Assembly (NCBI GenBank): GCA_023390395.1
Contig: JAEWCY010000057.1
Span: 1-13,822 of the forward strand
Origin: Pseudomonadota bacterium
GTDB taxonomy: Bacteria > Desulfobacterota > Desulfovibrionia > Desulfovibrionales > Desulfovibrionaceae
Length of the DNA stretch: 13,822 nucleotides
Direction: 5' to 3'
Of this stretch, positions 7,836-13,822 are shown piece by piece; positions within the stretch are counted from its first letter, which is position 1, and each line of letters begins with the position of its first letter. Under the pieces are notes generated by a model, which was given only the letters and a program-made list of their open reading frames with translations, ran no database searches and was not told the origin of the DNA. A program made the position numbers and the translations under genes.

Positions 7836-8519
7836 CTACTCCTTGAACCGGTAGCCCACGCCCCGGACGGTTTCGATCATGCGGGCGCAGCCGCCGAGCT
7901 TCTGGCGCAGGCGGCGGATGTGGGTGTCCACGGTGCGGGCGTAGCCCTCGAACTCGTAGCCCCAGACGGAATTGAGCAGCCGGTCGCGGGTGAGAACGCG
8001 CCCCGTGCTCTGGAACAGCTCGGCCAGGAGCCGGAATTCCGTGGCGGTCAGGGCCACCTCCTCGCCGTCGAGGGTCACCCGGTGCGCGCCGAGGTCCACG
8101 GACAGGCCGTCGCGGCTGAGCACTTGCCGCTTCTCCTGTTCCGGGGCGTGGCGCTTGAGCACGGCCCGCAGGCGCAGGATGAGCTCCCGGGGGGAGAAGG
8201 GCTTGACCACGTAATCGTCGGCCCCGAGCTCCAGGCCCACGATGCGGTCCACTTCCTCGCCCCGGGCGGTGAGCATGATGATGGGCGCGGCGGCGGTCTT
8301 GGGATCGCGCTTGAGCTCCTTGCAGACCTCGAAGCCGTCGAGACCGGGAAGCATGAGGTCGAGGATGATGCCGGCCGGCGGCGAGCGGCGGGCCTTGGCC
8401 AGGGCGTCGTAACCGTCTTTTGCCGTTTCGGTGGCGAAACCGGCGCTTTGCAGGTTGAAGGCGAGCAATTCGACGATGTCGTCGTCATCTTCCACTATCA
8501 GGATGGAATCCTTGGACAT
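7836..8519 (-). CDS. phoB: Phosphate response regulator PhoB (OmpR family)
   Basis: This 227-residue protein is a receiver plus winged-helix DNA-binding regulator of family-typical length. The receiver has acidic pocket EDDDD (10-14), phospho-acceptor Asp54 (LDLMLPGLDGFEV), Thr84 and Lys106 (VVKPFSPREL). The C-terminal domain contains LTATEFRLLAEL, the recognition-helix region ARTVDTHIRRLRQKL and the closing hairpin VRGVGYRF, all characteristic of PhoB/OmpR. The start is the ATG at 8519, preceded by GAGGTGG; the same frame runs upstream to an ATG at 8660, but that extra peptide is not receiver-like and would cover the promoter. It leads the phoB-phoR-pstB unit. A Pho-box-like repeat at 8585-8602 suggests it activates its own operon. 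Confidence 0.93.
   Translation of the reverse strand: MSKDSILIVEDDDDIVELLAFNLQSAGFATETAKDGYDALAKARRSPPAGIILDLMLPGLDGFEVCKELKRDPKTAAAPIIMLTARGEEVDRIVGLELGADDYVVKPFSPRELILRLRAVLKRHAPEQEKRQVLSRDGLSVDLGAHRVTLDGEEVALTATEFRLLAELFQSTGRVLTRDRLLNSVWGYEFEGYARTVDTHIRRLRQKLGGCARMIETVRGVGYRFKE
7839..7844 (-). promoter_or_regulatory. Ribosome binding site deciding the TTG start of phoR
   Basis: AAGGAG on the minus strand lies inside the last codons of phoB and 7 nt before the TTG at 7831. It is the best such site near the phoR 5' end and supports the non-ATG start and coupling of phoR translation to phoB. Confidence 0.6.
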
Positions 8520-8584
8520 GCGACCACCTCGGGTGTTTCGACGCTCGAAAGAACATGGCGGCTTGACGCAGGGATGAATGCCTC

Positions 8585-8602
8585 GTGACGATTGTGTGAC
8601 AC
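8585..8602 (-). promoter_or_regulatory. Candidate Pho box upstream of phoB
   Basis: The minus strand reads GTGTCACACAATCGTCAC: two GTCAC half-sites with an 11-bp period, the spacing of the PhoB-binding Pho box (CTGTCAT-N4-CTGTCAT type). It ends about 65 bp upstream of the phoB start codon. A third GTCAA lies at 8563-8567 on the same strand, exactly two 11-bp periods further on, so PhoB could bind in a longer array. Autoregulation is inferred from the known behaviour of the family. Confidence 0.65.
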
Positions 8603-8647
8603 TGTTCGCGTCTTCCAGCAATACCGGGCCGGGAGGCCTGCGGCGCG

Positions 8648-8677
8648 TTTGACGGGGCATGTCAAAGGGCCTAGGAA
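8648..8677 (+). promoter_or_regulatory. Weak candidate promoter with overlapping inverted repeat
   Basis: TTGACG (8649-8654) is a good -35 match; 17 bp later TAGGAA (8672-8677) is a poor -10. The -35 lies in an inverted repeat, TTTGAC (8648-8653) and GTCAAA (8661-8666), which might be an operator. It would drive the binding-protein/kinase operon, whose first start codon lies about 43 bp downstream. Confidence 0.3.
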
Positions 8678-8719
8678 AATGGCAAGGCCTTGAAAGCCGC
8701 GGAGGAAGGGGTGCGGAGC

Positions 8720-9961
8720 ATGGCGGGCAGGTTACGCGCGTTGCTGTGGGTCGTGGTCGCGGCGGCGCTTCTGGCGGCGCGGCCGACCCTGGCCGGGGAC
8801 GCGCCGCCCATCCGCCTGGGCATGACCGCCGGCTTCACCGGGGCCACCCGGGACATGGCCGTGGATCTCTACCGCGGCGCCCTGGCCATGTTCGCGCGGC
8901 AAAACCGCCTGGGCGGCGTGGCCGGCCGGCCCGTCGAGCTCTTGGTCGCCGACGACGGCTACGAGCCCGACCCGGCCATCGAGAACTCCGTGCGCTTCCT
9001 GGACAACGGCGTGCTGGCCCTTTTCTCGTCCCTGGGCACGCCGACCGTCAGCCGCGTGCTGCCGGTGCTGCGGGGCCGCGCCGCCAGGGAGGCACGCCTT
9101 TTTTTCCCGGTCACCGGGCTCGAGGCCCTGCGCACGCCGCCCTACGTCCGCTACGTCTACAATCTGCGCGCCTCCTACCGCCAGGAGATCGAGGCCCTCG
9201 TCGACGCCTTTTCCCGCCGGGGGGCCACGCGCGTGGCCATCTGCCACCAGGCCGACGCCTTCGGCCGCAGCGGTTGGGACGGGGCCGGCCGGGCCCTGGC
9301 CCGGCGGGGCCGCGCCCTGTGCGGCGAAGCCACCTTCCCCAGGCTGGCCGGAGCCGGGGACGACATGACGCCGCAGGTGCGGGTCCTGGCCGCCAGCCGG
9401 CCCGAGGCCGTCCTGCTCATCGGCGCGGCCCCGGCCTGCGCCGCGGTCATCCGCGACCTGCGCCGCCAGGGCATGGCCATGCCCGTGGGCGTGGTCTCCT
9501 TCGCCGGCGGCGAGATCCTGCTGCGGGAGCTGGCCGCCCAGGGCGAACCCCTGGGCCTGGCCCTGGAGGACGGGTTGATCCTGTCCCAGGTGACGCCGCC
9601 CTGGCGTGACGACTCGCTGCCGGCGGCGGTCGACTACCGGCGCGACCTGGCCGCCCTGGGCCAGGCCCAGGCTCCTCCCGGGGGCTGGCCGGCGCACCTT
9701 CCCGAAGGGAGTTCCGTGGGCTTCGAGGGCTACCTCAACGCCCGGCTCATGCTCGCGGTGCTGCGGGCCATGCCCGACCCGGACGACCGGCGGGGCCTCG
9801 ACGCGGCGGCCCGCGCCGCCTCGCCGGCGGACATCGGCCTTGACGCGCCCGTTTTCCTGGACGGCCCGAGCCATCAGGCCCTGCGTGGGGTGTACCTTTT
9901 CACAGCGGCCAAGGGCGCGCTTGCGCCCCTGGAAACCGTATTCGCCGCGGGCGGAGACTGA
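8720..9961 (+). CDS. Periplasmic type I binding protein (branched-chain amino acid ABC family)
   Basis: The 413-residue product has a signal peptide (hydrophobic residues about 6-20, cut near ARPTLAG) followed by a two-lobed periplasmic binding fold of the Leu/Ile/Val type. Typical parts are the first strand IRLGMTAGFTG, ALAMFARQNRLGGVAGRPVELLVADDGYEPD, the lobe-crossing VRYVYNLRASYRQEIEALVDAF, and RVAICHQADAFGRSGWDG. No permease or ATPase gene accompanies it; instead a membrane hybrid kinase follows after 5 bp. This suggests it presents a ligand to the kinase rather than to a transporter. The ligand is unknown. The start is the ATG at 8720, with GGAGGAAGG about 10 nt upstream; an in-frame TTG at 8690 would place the ribosome site inside the gene and add a charged peptide before the signal sequence. 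Confidence 0.85.
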   Translation: MAGRLRALLWVVVAAALLAARPTLAGDAPPIRLGMTAGFTGATRDMAVDLYRGALAMFARQNRLGGVAGRPVELLVADDGYEPDPAIENSVRFLDNGVLALFSSLGTPTVSRVLPVLRGRAAREARLFFPVTGLEALRTPPYVRYVYNLRASYRQEIEALVDAFSRRGATRVAICHQADAFGRSGWDGAGRALARRGRALCGEATFPRLAGAGDDMTPQVRVLAASRPEAVLLIGAAPACAAVIRDLRRQGMAMPVGVVSFAGGEILLRELAAQGEPLGLALEDGLILSQVTPPWRDDSLPAAVDYRRDLAALGQAQAPPGGWPAHLPEGSSVGFEGYLNARLMLAVLRAMPDPDDRRGLDAAARAASPADIGLDAPVFLDGPSHQALRGVYLFTAAKGALAPLETVFAAGGD

Positions 9962-9966
9962 GGCCC

Positions 9967-12453
9967 GTGTCCAGGCTTTTCCGCAAGACGCTCCTGGCCG
10001 TGCTCCTGGTCTTCGGCGTGGCGGCCAACGCCACGGCGCTCCTTTCCGCTTGGCTGCTGCACCGTCACCTGACCGACGAGTACGTCACCACCGGCCGGGC
10101 CATCGCCATGGCCATCGCCGCCGGCAGCCCCGACGCCCTGGCCGCCGGCGACGCCGCCGCGGTCCAGGCCATGATCGACGAATTCCTGCGCATTGATGGC
10201 GTGGGTTACGTCTTCGTGACGGACCGACAGGGAAACGTGGCCGCCCACACCTTCGTGCCGGCCATGCCCGCCCCGCTGACCGGCGGGCCGGCCCCGCGCG
10301 GCGTGGCCCAGCTCGCCTTGCCGGGCCTGGGCGAATTCATCCAGGTGACGGCCCCGATCCTGGCCGGGGAGGGCGGGTCGGTGTCCGTGGGCATGGACAA
10401 GGCCGGCATCTGGCGGATCATGCGCGGCGCGGTCATGGGCCAGGAGGCGCTCATGCTTGCCATGCTGCTGGTGGCCGTGGTCGTCTTCTACGCCCTGATC
10501 GGCGGCATCGTCCGGCCCCTGGGGGAACTGGCCGGCTACGCCGTGAAGATTCGCGACCACGACTTTTCCGCCACGCCGCCGCGAACGGGCGACGACGAGG
10601 TGGGCCTGCTGGCCCGGGCCATGCAATCCATGGCCTCCCAGCTGTCCCTGCTCGTCTCGAACCTGACCCGGGACGTGGCCGACGCCACCAGGGAGCTGCA
10701 AAATTCCCTGGCCCATACCCGGGCCATCATCGACAACCTGGCCGACGGGCTGCTGGTCCTCGACGCCGACGGCCTGGTCAGCCTGCACAACCCGGCCCTG
10801 CTGGCCATGTTCGGCCGCCAGGGCGAGGAGCCGGACGGGCGGAGCGCCGCGGAATCCTTTCCCGGAGAGCTGGCCGAACTGGCCGAGGCGGCCCGCAAGG
10901 AGGGCCGTCTGGCCACCTCCGAGGTCGGCCTGGCCGGGGGCGGCACGGGCAAGGCCGTGGCCACGGCCGTGCGCCTGGCCGGCGAGGCGCGGGAGGCGGT
11001 CATCATCCTCGTGCGCGACGTCACCGTGGAAAAGGAGGTGGACCGGATGAAGACTGAGTTCATCTCCACGGTGTCCCACGAACTGCGCACGCCCCTGACC
11101 TCGGTGCTGGGGTTCGCCAAGATCATCCGGCGCAAGTTCGGCGACGCCGTGGCCCCGGCCCTGGCCGAGGCCAAACCCGCGACCTGGCGCGCCGCCCAGC
11201 AGATCCGCGAAAACCTGGACATCATCGTGGCCGAGGGCCAGCGGTTGACCGAACTCGTGGACGACGTCCTGGACATCGCCAAGATGGAGTCCGGGCGCTG
11301 CGAATGGGACATGGCCCCCCTGTCCCTGGCCGACGCGGCCGGGCACGCGGTCAGGGCCGTCCTGGCCCTGGCCCGGGACAAGGGATTGGAGGTCGCCTGC
11401 GACCTGCCGCCTTCGCTGCCCCGCATCGTCGGCGACCGGGACCGGCTGGTCCAGGTGTTCGTCAACCTCGTGGGCAACGCCGTGAAGTTCACGACCAAGG
11501 GCGGCATCCGGGTCGAGGCCCGGGTCGAGGGACCGGAAATCCTGGTCGCCGTGCGCGACACGGGCTGCGGCATCGCCCCGGCCGACCTGGAGCGGATCTT
11601 CGAGAAATTCAAGCAGGCCGGAGACACCCTGACCGAGAAGCCCAAGGGCACGGGCCTGGGGCTGCCCATCTGCCGCCAGATCGTGGAACGCCACGGCGGG
11701 CGCATCTGGGCCGAGAGCCCGCCGGGACGGGGCAGCGTCTTTTACTTCACCCTGCCGATCCCCGCCGCCCTCCAGGACGGGGCGGCCTGCCTCCTGCCGG
11801 CCCCGCCGCCGTCCGCGCCCGGGGAGTCGGGGGACGGCAAGGGGCGCGTGCTCGTGGTCGACGACGACGCGGCCGTGCGGCGGTTTCTGGAAACGCTCCT
11901 CACCGACGCCGGCTATATCGCGGCCACGGCGGCAAGCGGGGCCGAGGCCCTGGCATTGGCCGCCGTCTGGCGGCCGGACTGCGTCACCATGGACCTGCGC
12001 ATGCCGGGCATGGACGGCCGGGAGGCCATCCGGCGGCTGCGGGCCGACCCGGCCACGAGGCACATTCCGGTGCTCGTGGTGTCCGTGGCCTCCCGGCGAG
12101 AGGGCGTGGCCTCCGGGGCCGACGCCGCCGTGGTCAAGCCCGTCAGCCAGGAAGCGCTGCTGGACACCGTGCGCGGGCTCCTCGAGGGCCGCCAGGCCGT
12201 GCCGCCCCGGCCGTGCCTGCTCTACGCCCGAAACGGGGAGGGCCTGCCCGCCAAGCGGTTCTACATGTGCCCGGGAGAGAGCCTCGTTCTCTACGAAGAG
12301 GCGGAATTGTGGCGCGCCGTGGAGCAGGGGTTCGAGGGCACGGTCTTCATCCCGGCCTCCCTGGGGCACGACCTCGACCTCGAACGGCTGTGCGCCGCGC
12401 CAGGCGTGCACGTGGTCCTTTTTCCGGACGAGCCGGCCGGCCGGGGAGCCTGA
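9967..12453 (+). CDS. Hybrid sensor histidine kinase with receiver and C-terminal extension
   Basis: This 828-residue membrane protein starts at a GTG 5 bp after the binding-protein stop, so the two are almost certainly co-translated. Order of parts: transmembrane helix about 8-29; periplasmic Cache-like region about 30-155 (RIDGVGYVFVTDRQGN); transmembrane helix about 161-182; HAMP about 183-235; PAS about 248-355 (AIIDNLADGLLVLDADG); HisKA with His371 in VSHELRTPLTS; ATPase with NLVGNAVKF, DTGCGIAP and GTGLGLPI; and a receiver at about 626-740 with DDD 632-634, phospho-acceptor Asp676 (MDLRMPGMDG) and Lys724. The last 85 or so residues, after the receiver, form an extra alpha/beta-looking module without a phospho-acceptor Asp. 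The protein probably autophosphorylates at His371 and passes phosphate to Asp676; no output domain or phosphotransfer (Hpt) domain follows, so a downstream partner must lie elsewhere. It may respond to the upstream binding protein. Confidence 0.92.
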   Translation: MSRLFRKTLLAVLLVFGVAANATALLSAWLLHRHLTDEYVTTGRAIAMAIAAGSPDALAAGDAAAVQAMIDEFLRIDGVGYVFVTDRQGNVAAHTFVPAMPAPLTGGPAPRGVAQLALPGLGEFIQVTAPILAGEGGSVSVGMDKAGIWRIMRGAVMGQEALMLAMLLVAVVVFYALIGGIVRPLGELAGYAVKIRDHDFSATPPRTGDDEVGLLARAMQSMASQLSLLVSNLTRDVADATRELQNSLAHTRAIIDNLADGLLVLDADGLVSLHNPALLAMFGRQGEEPDGRSAAESFPGELAELAEAARKEGRLATSEVGLAGGGTGKAVATAVRLAGEAREAVIILVRDVTVEKEVDRMKTEFISTVSHELRTPLTSVLGFAKIIRRKFGDAVAPALAEAKPATWRAAQQIRENLDIIVAEGQRLTELVDDVLDIAKMESGRCEWDMAPLSLADAAGHAVRAVLALARDKGLEVACDLPPSLPRIVGDRDRLVQVFVNLVGNAVKFTTKGGIRVEARVEGPEILVAVRDTGCGIAPADLERIFEKFKQAGDTLTEKPKGTGLGLPICRQIVERHGGRIWAESPPGRGSVFYFTLPIPAALQDGAACLLPAPPPSAPGESGDGKGRVLVVDDDAAVRRFLETLLTDAGYIAATAASGAEALALAAVWRPDCVTMDLRMPGMDGREAIRRLRADPATRHIPVLVVSVASRREGVASGADAAVVKPVSQEALLDTVRGLLEGRQAVPPRPCLLYARNGEGLPAKRFYMCPGESLVLYEEAELWRAVEQGFEGTVFIPASLGHDLDLERLCAAPGVHVVLFPDEPAGRGA

Positions 12454-12473
12454 AGGCCGGCAAAACGCGACGA

Positions 12474-12513
12474 GGCGGCTCCCGGCCCGGACGCGCCGTG
12501 GCCAGGAGCCGCC
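12474..12513. terminator. Hairpin between convergent genes, possible bidirectional terminator
   Basis: Arms GGCGGCTCC (12474-12482) and GGAGCCGCC (12505-12513) are fully complementary, and after one mismatch the stem continues for 4 more pairs (GGCC/GGCC). It lies between the kinase stop at 12453 and the coiled-coil gene stop at 12571. On the minus strand a short T run (CGTTTTG) follows about 8 nt later; on the plus strand there is no T-tract. Confidence 0.55.
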
Positions 12514-12570
12514 CCCGGGCGGAAGGTCGAGTCTCGGCCGGCCGGGCGCTGGTCCCCTTCGGCCGTTTTC

Positions 12571-13822
12571 CTACGAGAATTCCTTGAGCAGGGCGGCGAT
12601 CTCCTCGCGGATGACGGCGGCCGCCGCCTTGGGCACGCCCTTTTCCAGGGCTTCGGCCGTTTCCCGGCGCAGGGCGTCCACCGTTTCCCGGTGCGCCCGC
12701 TCCATTTCGCCGCGAAGCGCCTCGGCCGCTTCGTCGCGCTCCCCGGTCAGCTCCCGGCGCAGCGCGGCCAGGGCGTCTTCGAGGTCCTTTCGGTCGGGCT
12801 TGGCGACGAGCCGGGCCATGGTCTCGGCGTCGGGCAGGTCGGCCGTCAAGGCGTCGCGAATTTTGGCGGCCAGGGCGTCGGGGTCGAGGCGGTCCGTTTC
12901 CAGGGTCTCGATGCGTCCCGAAAGCACCTCCCCCAGGGCCTGCGCCTCTTCGCGGGCGGCGTTCCGGGCTTCCTCCCGGGCGGCCTGGCGCGCGTCCTCG
13001 GCCAGGGCGGCCAGGCGCTCGTCCAGTCCCGTGGCGATGTCGCCGGCCAGGGCCTCGCGCAGTTCCCGGCGCAGTTCGGCCAGGCGCTCGTCGAGGTTGT
13101 CGGCGATGTCCCGGGCCAGGGTCTCGCGCAGGGTCTCCAGGCCTTCGCTCACGCTCGTGCGGGTGGCGAACTCCTCGGGGCCGGGCAGTTCGCGGCGCAG
13201 TTCGGCCAGCCGGGTCTCCATGGCGCTGGCGAAGTCCTTGAGCGACGCCTCGCGCTCTTTGGACTCGGCCTCCAGGCGCTTGAGGGACTGGCCGAGTTCC
13301 TCCAGGGGGCCGGAAAGGTCCGCCGGTTCGGCCGGCGCGGGCAGCCCGGCGGCCAGCGCGTCGAAACGCTTGTCCAGGGTGGTGGCCAGCTCGGCCAGGA
13401 GCTTGGTGCGGTCCTTGACGGCCCGGGTGTCCAGCTCGGCCATGAGCTCGGCGTGCAGCCCGGCCGTGTCCGGCGGCTGGGGCAACCCGGCGGCGAAGGC
13501 CTCCAGGCGTTCGGCCAGGGCTTCCTCGAGCCGCAACGACAGGGCGTCGGCCAGGGCGTCGTTGTCCGTGGCCGCGACGGATTCGAGCCGGTCGCGCAGG
13601 TCGTCGGCGGCCGTCTCCAGGGCGTCCAGGCGCTGGGCCAGGTCGTCCAGGCGGCCCGTGTCCGGGGCCGCGACGGGTTCGGGCTCGGGCGGGGGCCCCT
13701 TGGCGGCGTCGATGAGGTTGTCCAGCGCGCCGAGGTCGATGGAGCCCACCCGGGCGGGCGCGGCCGCGACCACCGCCGCTGCGGCCGCGGCGCTTCGCGG
13801 CGAAATGGAGCGGGCGCACCGG
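12571..13822 (-). CDS. Long coiled-coil protein, probably 5'-truncated by the window edge
   Basis: I do not recognise the family. The product is rich in Ala, Glu, Leu, Arg and Asp with heptad-like spacing along most of its length, so it should be a long helical coiled coil. An N-terminal segment (GSIDLGALDNLIDAAKG) and a Pro-rich linker (GPPPEPEPVAAP) precede it, and no membrane helix or signal peptide is seen. Two internal repeats stand out: a 23-residue unit (LRETLARDIADNLDERLAEL and LREALAGDIATGLDERLAAL, followed by three less alike residues), and two copies of a segment containing AAGLP and a following hydrophobic helix, about 52 residues apart. The C-terminus is a compact hydrophobic helix (AAAAVIREEIAALLKEFS) that might mediate assembly. 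A GTG at 13773 would give 400 residues, but it has no clear ribosome site and the frame stays open to the window end, so the true start probably lies outside. A scaffolding or pole/chromosome-organising role is conceivable but unsupported. Confidence 0.75.
   Translation of the reverse strand, partial: RCARSISPRSAAAAAAVVAAAPARVGSIDLGALDNLIDAAKGPPPEPEPVAAPDTGRLDDLAQRLDALETAADDLRDRLESVAATDNDALADALSLRLEEALAERLEAFAAGLPQPPDTAGLHAELMAELDTRAVKDRTKLLAELATTLDKRFDALAAGLPAPAEPADLSGPLEELGQSLKRLEAESKEREASLKDFASAMETRLAELRRELPGPEEFATRTSVSEGLETLRETLARDIADNLDERLAELRRELREALAGDIATGLDERLAALAEDARQAAREEARNAAREEAQALGEVLSGRIETLETDRLDPDALAAKIRDALTADLPDAETMARLVAKPDRKDLEDALAALRRELTGERDEAAEALRGEMERAHRETVDALRRETAEALEKGVPKAAAAVIREEIAALLKEFS
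12994..13131 (-). repeat. Two tandem 69-bp units in the coiled-coil gene
   Basis: Two adjacent 69-bp units (13063-13131 and 12994-13062) encode the 23-residue repeat; by eye 15 of 23 residues are identical. The DNA copies keep long near-identical stretches, such as CAGGCGCTCGTC in both, which points to a tandem duplication rather than chance heptad similarity. Confidence 0.7.

Noticed and set aside
8520..8660. Longer N-terminus for PhoB from an ATG at 8660
   Set aside because: The added residues are not receiver-like and would cover the Pho box; the ATG at 8519 has a good ribosome site and gives family length.
9874..12411. Minus-strand open frame of 845 codons opposite the hybrid kinase
   Set aside because: The plus strand carries every kinase and receiver motif; the antisense product is His/Gly/Gln-rich with no recognisable domain.

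Overview
The window is very GC-rich DNA with tightly packed genes on both strands and a strong G/C third-position bias. The GTG and TTG starts, the style of the signalling proteins and the GC content suggest a Desulfovibrionaceae-type delta-proteobacterium (Desulfovibrio or Solidesulfovibrio). This is inferred from general resemblance, since there is no rRNA or other marker gene here.

Layout. (1) 1-229 is intergenic: a short AT-rich island and three perfect GC hairpins, at least one of which probably ends the operon to its right. (2) 230-5199, minus strand, is a close-packed three-gene cluster. In transcription order it holds a membrane receptor-like protein that stops right after a HAMP domain, a secreted protein made of three copies of an unrecognised domain of about 140-150 residues, and a cytoplasmic GH57/DUF3536 alpha-glucan hydrolase-like protein. 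Gaps are 19 and 7 bp. (3) 5200-5505 is an inverted-repeat-rich intergenic stretch. (4) 5506-8519, minus strand, is the phosphate-control module phoB-phoR-pstB. A good Pho-box candidate lies upstream of phoB at 8585-8602, which implies autoregulation. pstS, pstC, pstA and phoU are not in the window. (5) 8720-12453, plus strand, is a two-gene operon divergent from phoB. It encodes a periplasmic type I (branched-chain amino acid family) binding protein and, 5 bp later, a membrane hybrid histidine kinase with a receiver and a degenerate C-terminal extension. No ABC permease or ATPase accompanies the binding protein, so it probably acts as the kinase's ligand sensor. (6) 12571 to the window end, minus strand, is a long coiled-coil protein convergent with the kinase. 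A strong hairpin separates the two, and the protein's 5' end is probably cut by the window edge.

Functionally this is a signalling neighbourhood: phosphate two-component control, a binding-protein-linked phosphorelay, a receptor without an output domain and a secreted repeat protein. I found no CRISPR array, tRNA, rRNA, transposase or phage gene. The most unusual items are the three-domain secreted protein with its HAMP-only and GH57 partners, and the pseudo-receiver-like tail of the hybrid kinase. I see no clear case for a wholly new system, and the rest is ordinary chromosomal content.
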